This document shows positions 6,834 to 8,619 of a stretch of 8,619 bases of DNA, one piece after another. The stretch spans positions 1 through 8,619 of the forward strand of contig JALWZI010000025.1 of assembly GCA_027002755.1 (NCBI GenBank), written 5' to 3'. The notes under the pieces were generated by a model that was given only the letters and a program-made list of their open reading frames with translations, was not told the DNA's origin and made no database searches. A program made the position numbers and the translations under genes. Each line of letters begins with the position of its first letter. Within the stretch, counting starts at the first letter, position 1. This DNA comes from Campylobacteraceae bacterium (lineage in GTDB: Bacteria; Campylobacterota; Campylobacteria; Campylobacterales; Sulfurovaceae).

Positions 6834-7661
6834 ATGAATCGAAAAAACCTCTTCACCTCCCCTGTGCTTCTCCTCCTTCTCACCGTTTCACTTTTCGGTG
6901 ATTACAAAGAGGGCGAGAGGCTCTTTGCGTCCCAATGTTCCTCCTGTCACAGTGGATACATTCCTGAACGACAGCTTAAAGAGAACTTTTTCAAAGCGAA
7001 GAACCGACTACTGAATCTCAAGGCTCCCACGGTCAATATGCTGGTCTACGGTATCATGCGGGGTCCCAAAAAGATCGGGGATCCCGAGGACCCCGAGATG
7101 CGCCGGATCGAGATCGAAGAGTTCCTGAGGGAATACCTGGAGCATCCGGAGGAGAGGCAGACGCTGTTGAGCCCCGAGATCAACCGCTATTTTGACACGA
7201 CGCACCCGCTCATCAGGCTCGACGATGACGCCCTGGCAAATTTGGCGCAGTATCTGATGCACTACTCGGGCGATCGGCACGGCCGGACCAAACCGCTCAA
7301 ACGACATTATGACGGGAGTTTTGACCTCAAGAGACTCCAGGCGGAGGCGAAACGGAGCGGAAAGATTCTGATTGTCGAAGCCAGCTCTCCTACCTGTCAC
7401 TATTGCAAAAAGATGGATCGGGAAGTTCTGAGCGATCCCGAGATCCGCAGGATGCTCCGGAAGGATTTCATCCTCGCCGAGGTGAACGTCCGGACGACCC
7501 GACTCCCTAGGAAGCTGGCAAAGGCCTACCAACACATCACTCCCAGCTTCTTTTTCCTGTCACCGGGCGGAGAACTCCTGAGCAGCTATCCCGGCAGCTG
7601 GACCCAAAGCGATTTCGCATCGATACTGCGGGAAAACCTGCGCAAAGCCTCCCGGGACTGA
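6834..7661 (+). CDS. Exported cytochrome c-thioredoxin fusion, SoxW position
   Basis: Protein of 275 residues with two domains. After a signal peptide (core about 6-21) comes a cytochrome c domain with CSSCH at 35-39 and a closing helix DDDALANLAQYLM at about 130-142. The C-terminal part (about 163-275) is a thioredoxin fold of the type found in SoxW-like proteins. Its active-site pair is C188-H-Y-C191 in SPTCHYCKKMDREVL, and TPSFFF has the expected cis-Pro237. Green sulfur bacteria and others have a thioredoxin soxW after soxB, proposed to reduce oxidised Sox cysteines. Here a heme domain is joined to it, so thiol chemistry may be tied directly to cytochrome electron flow; that is inference. 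The ATG at 6834 is chosen because it gives a normal signal peptide. An upstream in-frame GTG at 6702 would overlap soxB and add a polar leader. The ribosome site is weak (GGAAAG about 10 bases upstream). Confidence 0.8.
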   Translation: MNRKNLFTSPVLLLLLTVSLFGDYKEGERLFASQCSSCHSGYIPERQLKENFFKAKNRLLNLKAPTVNMLVYGIMRGPKKIGDPEDPEMRRIEIEEFLREYLEHPEERQTLLSPEINRYFDTTHPLIRLDDDALANLAQYLMHYSGDRHGRTKPLKRHYDGSFDLKRLQAEAKRSGKILIVEASSPTCHYCKKMDREVLSDPEIRRMLRKDFILAEVNVRTTRLPRKLAKAYQHITPSFFFLSPGGELLSSYPGSWTQSDFASILRENLRKASRD

Positions 7662-7795
7662 TGCTTCGTAAAGTAACAGCCTTTTCCCCTTTACTTTGAA
7701 ATAATCTCCATTAATACGTCCATTACCCAAACTAGGTTATTCTACCTCCATAGTGAGTATTCGCATCACTGTAAAACTTTAAAAAGGGGAAGACA
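7662..7795 (+). promoter_or_regulatory. Spacer before oorD with a possible promoter
   Basis: This AT-rich gap is the only one here that looks like a promoter region. AATAAT at 7700-7705 matches five of six bases of the -10 consensus and is preceded by T-rich sequence (7682-7697). That resembles Campylobacterota promoters, which often lack a clear -35. AAAGTAA (7670-7676) and TTACTTT (7691-7697) can pair around a 14-base loop, and AGTGA/TCACT (7752-7756 and 7766-7770) form a loose dyad; neither is convincing alone. AAGGGGA at 7784-7790 is the oorD ribosome site. Confidence 0.35.
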
Positions 7796-8113
7796 ATGTC
7801 TTTGATGAAAGCACCTGAAAACACCCCGGTCTGGACCAATGAGGACAACTGCAAAGCCTGCGATATCTGTGTCGCAGTCTGCCCGGCCGGTGTCCTGGCG
7901 ATGCGTCCCGACCCGCACTCCGTTCTGGGGGCGATGATCACCGTGATCGCGCCGGAAGCCTGTATCGGCTGCAACGAGTGCGAGTTGAGCTGTCCCGATT
8001 TCGCCATCTATGTCGCGGACAAAAAAGAGTACAAATTCGCCAAACTGAGCGATCAGGCCAAAGAGCGGGCGAAGAAGATCGCCGAAAACAACTATATGGT
8101 GCTGGGTGCCTAA
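7796..8113 (+). CDS. oorD: OorD, 2-oxoglutarate:ferredoxin oxidoreductase delta (ferredoxin-like) subunit
   Basis: Small subunit of 105 residues carrying two [4Fe-4S] clusters. C19-x2-C22-x2-C25-x3-C29-P lies in CKACDICVAVCPAG, and C56-x2-C59-x2-C62-x3-C66-P in CIGCNECELSCPDF. It passes electrons between the thiamine-diphosphate catalytic subunits and ferredoxin or another low-potential acceptor. The enzyme interconverts 2-oxoglutarate and succinyl-CoA, and in autotrophic Campylobacterota serves the reductive TCA cycle. No signal peptide is present, so it is cytoplasmic. The order delta then alpha matches the oorDABC operon of Campylobacterota. The stop is 12 bases from oorA. Pyruvate:ferredoxin oxidoreductase delta subunits look similar; the neighbour decides the call. 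Confidence 0.88.
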   Translation: MSLMKAPENTPVWTNEDNCKACDICVAVCPAGVLAMRPDPHSVLGAMITVIAPEACIGCNECELSCPDFAIYVADKKEYKFAKLSDQAKERAKKIAENNYMVLGA

Positions 8114-8125
8114 AAAGGAGAATCG

Positions 8126-8619
8126 ATGAGTAAACGAGAAGTGATTTCTAGCGGAAACGATCTGGCGGCAAAAGCCGCCGTCGATGCCGGATGCAAATTT
8201 TTCGGGGGCTATCCCATCACCCCCTCCAGTGAGGTGATGCACACGATCTCCGATCTGCTCCCCAAAGTGGGCGGAGCCTGTGTGCAGATGGAGGACGAAA
8301 TCGCCGGGATCTGCTCCGCGATCGGCGCTTCCATGAGCGGTGTGCGGGCCATGACCGCCACCTCCGGTCCCGGGATCAGCCTCAAGGCCGAGAATATCGG
8401 TCTGGCCCAGATCGCCGAGGTACCGCTGGTGATCGTCAACGTCATGCGGGGTGGTCCTTCGACCGGTCTGCCCACCCGGGTTCAGCAGGGGGACATACTC
8501 CAGGCAAAGAGCCCGACCCACGGCGATGTGAAGACCATCGTTCTCTGCCCCGGTACTTTGGCAGAGTGCTATACCGAAACGGTCCGGGCCTTCAATCTGG
8601 CCGACCGCTTCATGCAGCC
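8126..8619 (+). CDS. oorA: OorA, 2-oxoglutarate:ferredoxin oxidoreductase alpha subunit (3' partial)
   Basis: N-terminal 164 codons of the alpha subunit; the frame is open to the window edge. I translated it directly. It opens MSKREVISSGNDLAAKAAVDAG. The hallmark pyrimidine-binding and TPP-family motifs follow: GGYPITPSSEVMH (about residues 31-43), QMEDEIAGICSAIGASM, TATSGPGISLKAENIGLA, and RGGPSTGLPTRVQQGD. KSPTHGD comes after these, as in KorA/OorA proteins. The start at 8126 has AAAAAGGAG (8112-8120) five bases upstream. With oorD it opens a central-carbon operon; oorB and oorC are expected beyond the window. The enzyme should be cytoplasmic and oxygen-sensitive. Substrate (2-oxoglutarate rather than another 2-oxoacid) is inferred from family resemblance and gene order. 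Confidence 0.9.
   Translation, partial: MSKREVISSGNDLAAKAAVDAGCKFFGGYPITPSSEVMHTISDLLPKVGGACVQMEDEIAGICSAIGASMSGVRAMTATSGPGISLKAENIGLAQIAEVPLVIVNVMRGGPSTGLPTRVQQGDILQAKSPTHGDVKTIVLCPGTLAECYTETVRAFNLADRFMQ

Noticed and set aside
4886..6883. A 665-residue open frame on the minus strand covering soxB.
   Set aside because: It mirrors soxB codon by codon, has no ribosome site or recognisable domain, and is expected from GC-biased third positions. Similar long antisense frames lie over soxD (1015-2328) and soxA (3345-4616).
7752..7770. AGTGA-N9-TCACT dyad before oorD as a CRP/FNR-type operator.
   Set aside because: The spacing differs from the usual N6 (CRP) or N4 (FNR) arrangement, and a 5-bp dyad in AT-rich DNA is likely by chance.

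Overview
The window reads as a nearly complete thiosulfate-oxidation (Sox) operon, followed by the start of a 2-oxoglutarate:ferredoxin oxidoreductase (oor) operon. All genes are on the + strand. The organism is probably a sulfur-oxidising Campylobacterota (Epsilonproteobacteria) of the Sulfurovum/Nitratifractor kind. This is inferred from three things: the Oor-type KGOR with a small ferredoxin-like delta subunit ahead of alpha, the protein character of the Sox set, and the A-rich leaders with AAGGA-type ribosome sites. No marker gene settles the taxonomy. The third codon position is GC-rich, and long antisense open frames are a by-product of that.

Region 1 (1-2566) holds soxC (5' end missing), soxD and soxX. 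The first two form sulfane dehydrogenase, a molybdenum protein with its di-heme partner. soxX encodes the small mono-heme subunit of the thiosulfate-loading cytochrome. Region 2 (2589-4376) holds soxY, soxZ and soxA: the SoxYZ sulfur carrier, with its C-terminal GGCGG arm, and SoxA, which has one CxxCH site plus the catalytic cysteine. Region 3 (4387-4833) is an unrecognised exported protein of 148 residues between soxA and soxB. In green sulfur bacteria that slot is held by the SoxXA-binding protein SoxK. Region 4 (4834-4966) is a 133-base gap packed with palindromes that resemble a REP element. Region 5 (4967-6791) is soxB and a terminator-like hairpin. Region 6 (6834-7661) encodes an exported cytochrome c fused to a thioredoxin-fold domain, in the slot of soxW. 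Region 7 (7662-8619) is a 134-base spacer with a possible promoter, then oorD and a partial oorA.

The expected cycle follows established Sox biochemistry. SoxXA joins thiosulfate oxidatively to the SoxY cysteine. SoxB hydrolyses off sulfate. SoxCD oxidises the remaining sulfane sulfur, and SoxB releases it as a second sulfate. The thioredoxin-like protein may keep SoxY or SoxA thiols active. Electrons leave through the c-type cytochromes. OorDA(BC) belongs to central carbon metabolism (2-oxoglutarate and succinyl-CoA, reductive TCA cycle) and is probably a separate transcript.

The points of most interest are the unrecognised SoxK-position protein, the cytochrome-thioredoxin fusion, the palindromic element inside the operon, and soxCD placed directly ahead of a soxXYZA-x-B-(W) block whose order matches that of green sulfur bacteria. 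Every gene except the one at 4387-4833 fits a known family. I see no RNA gene, CRISPR array, insertion sequence or phage gene.
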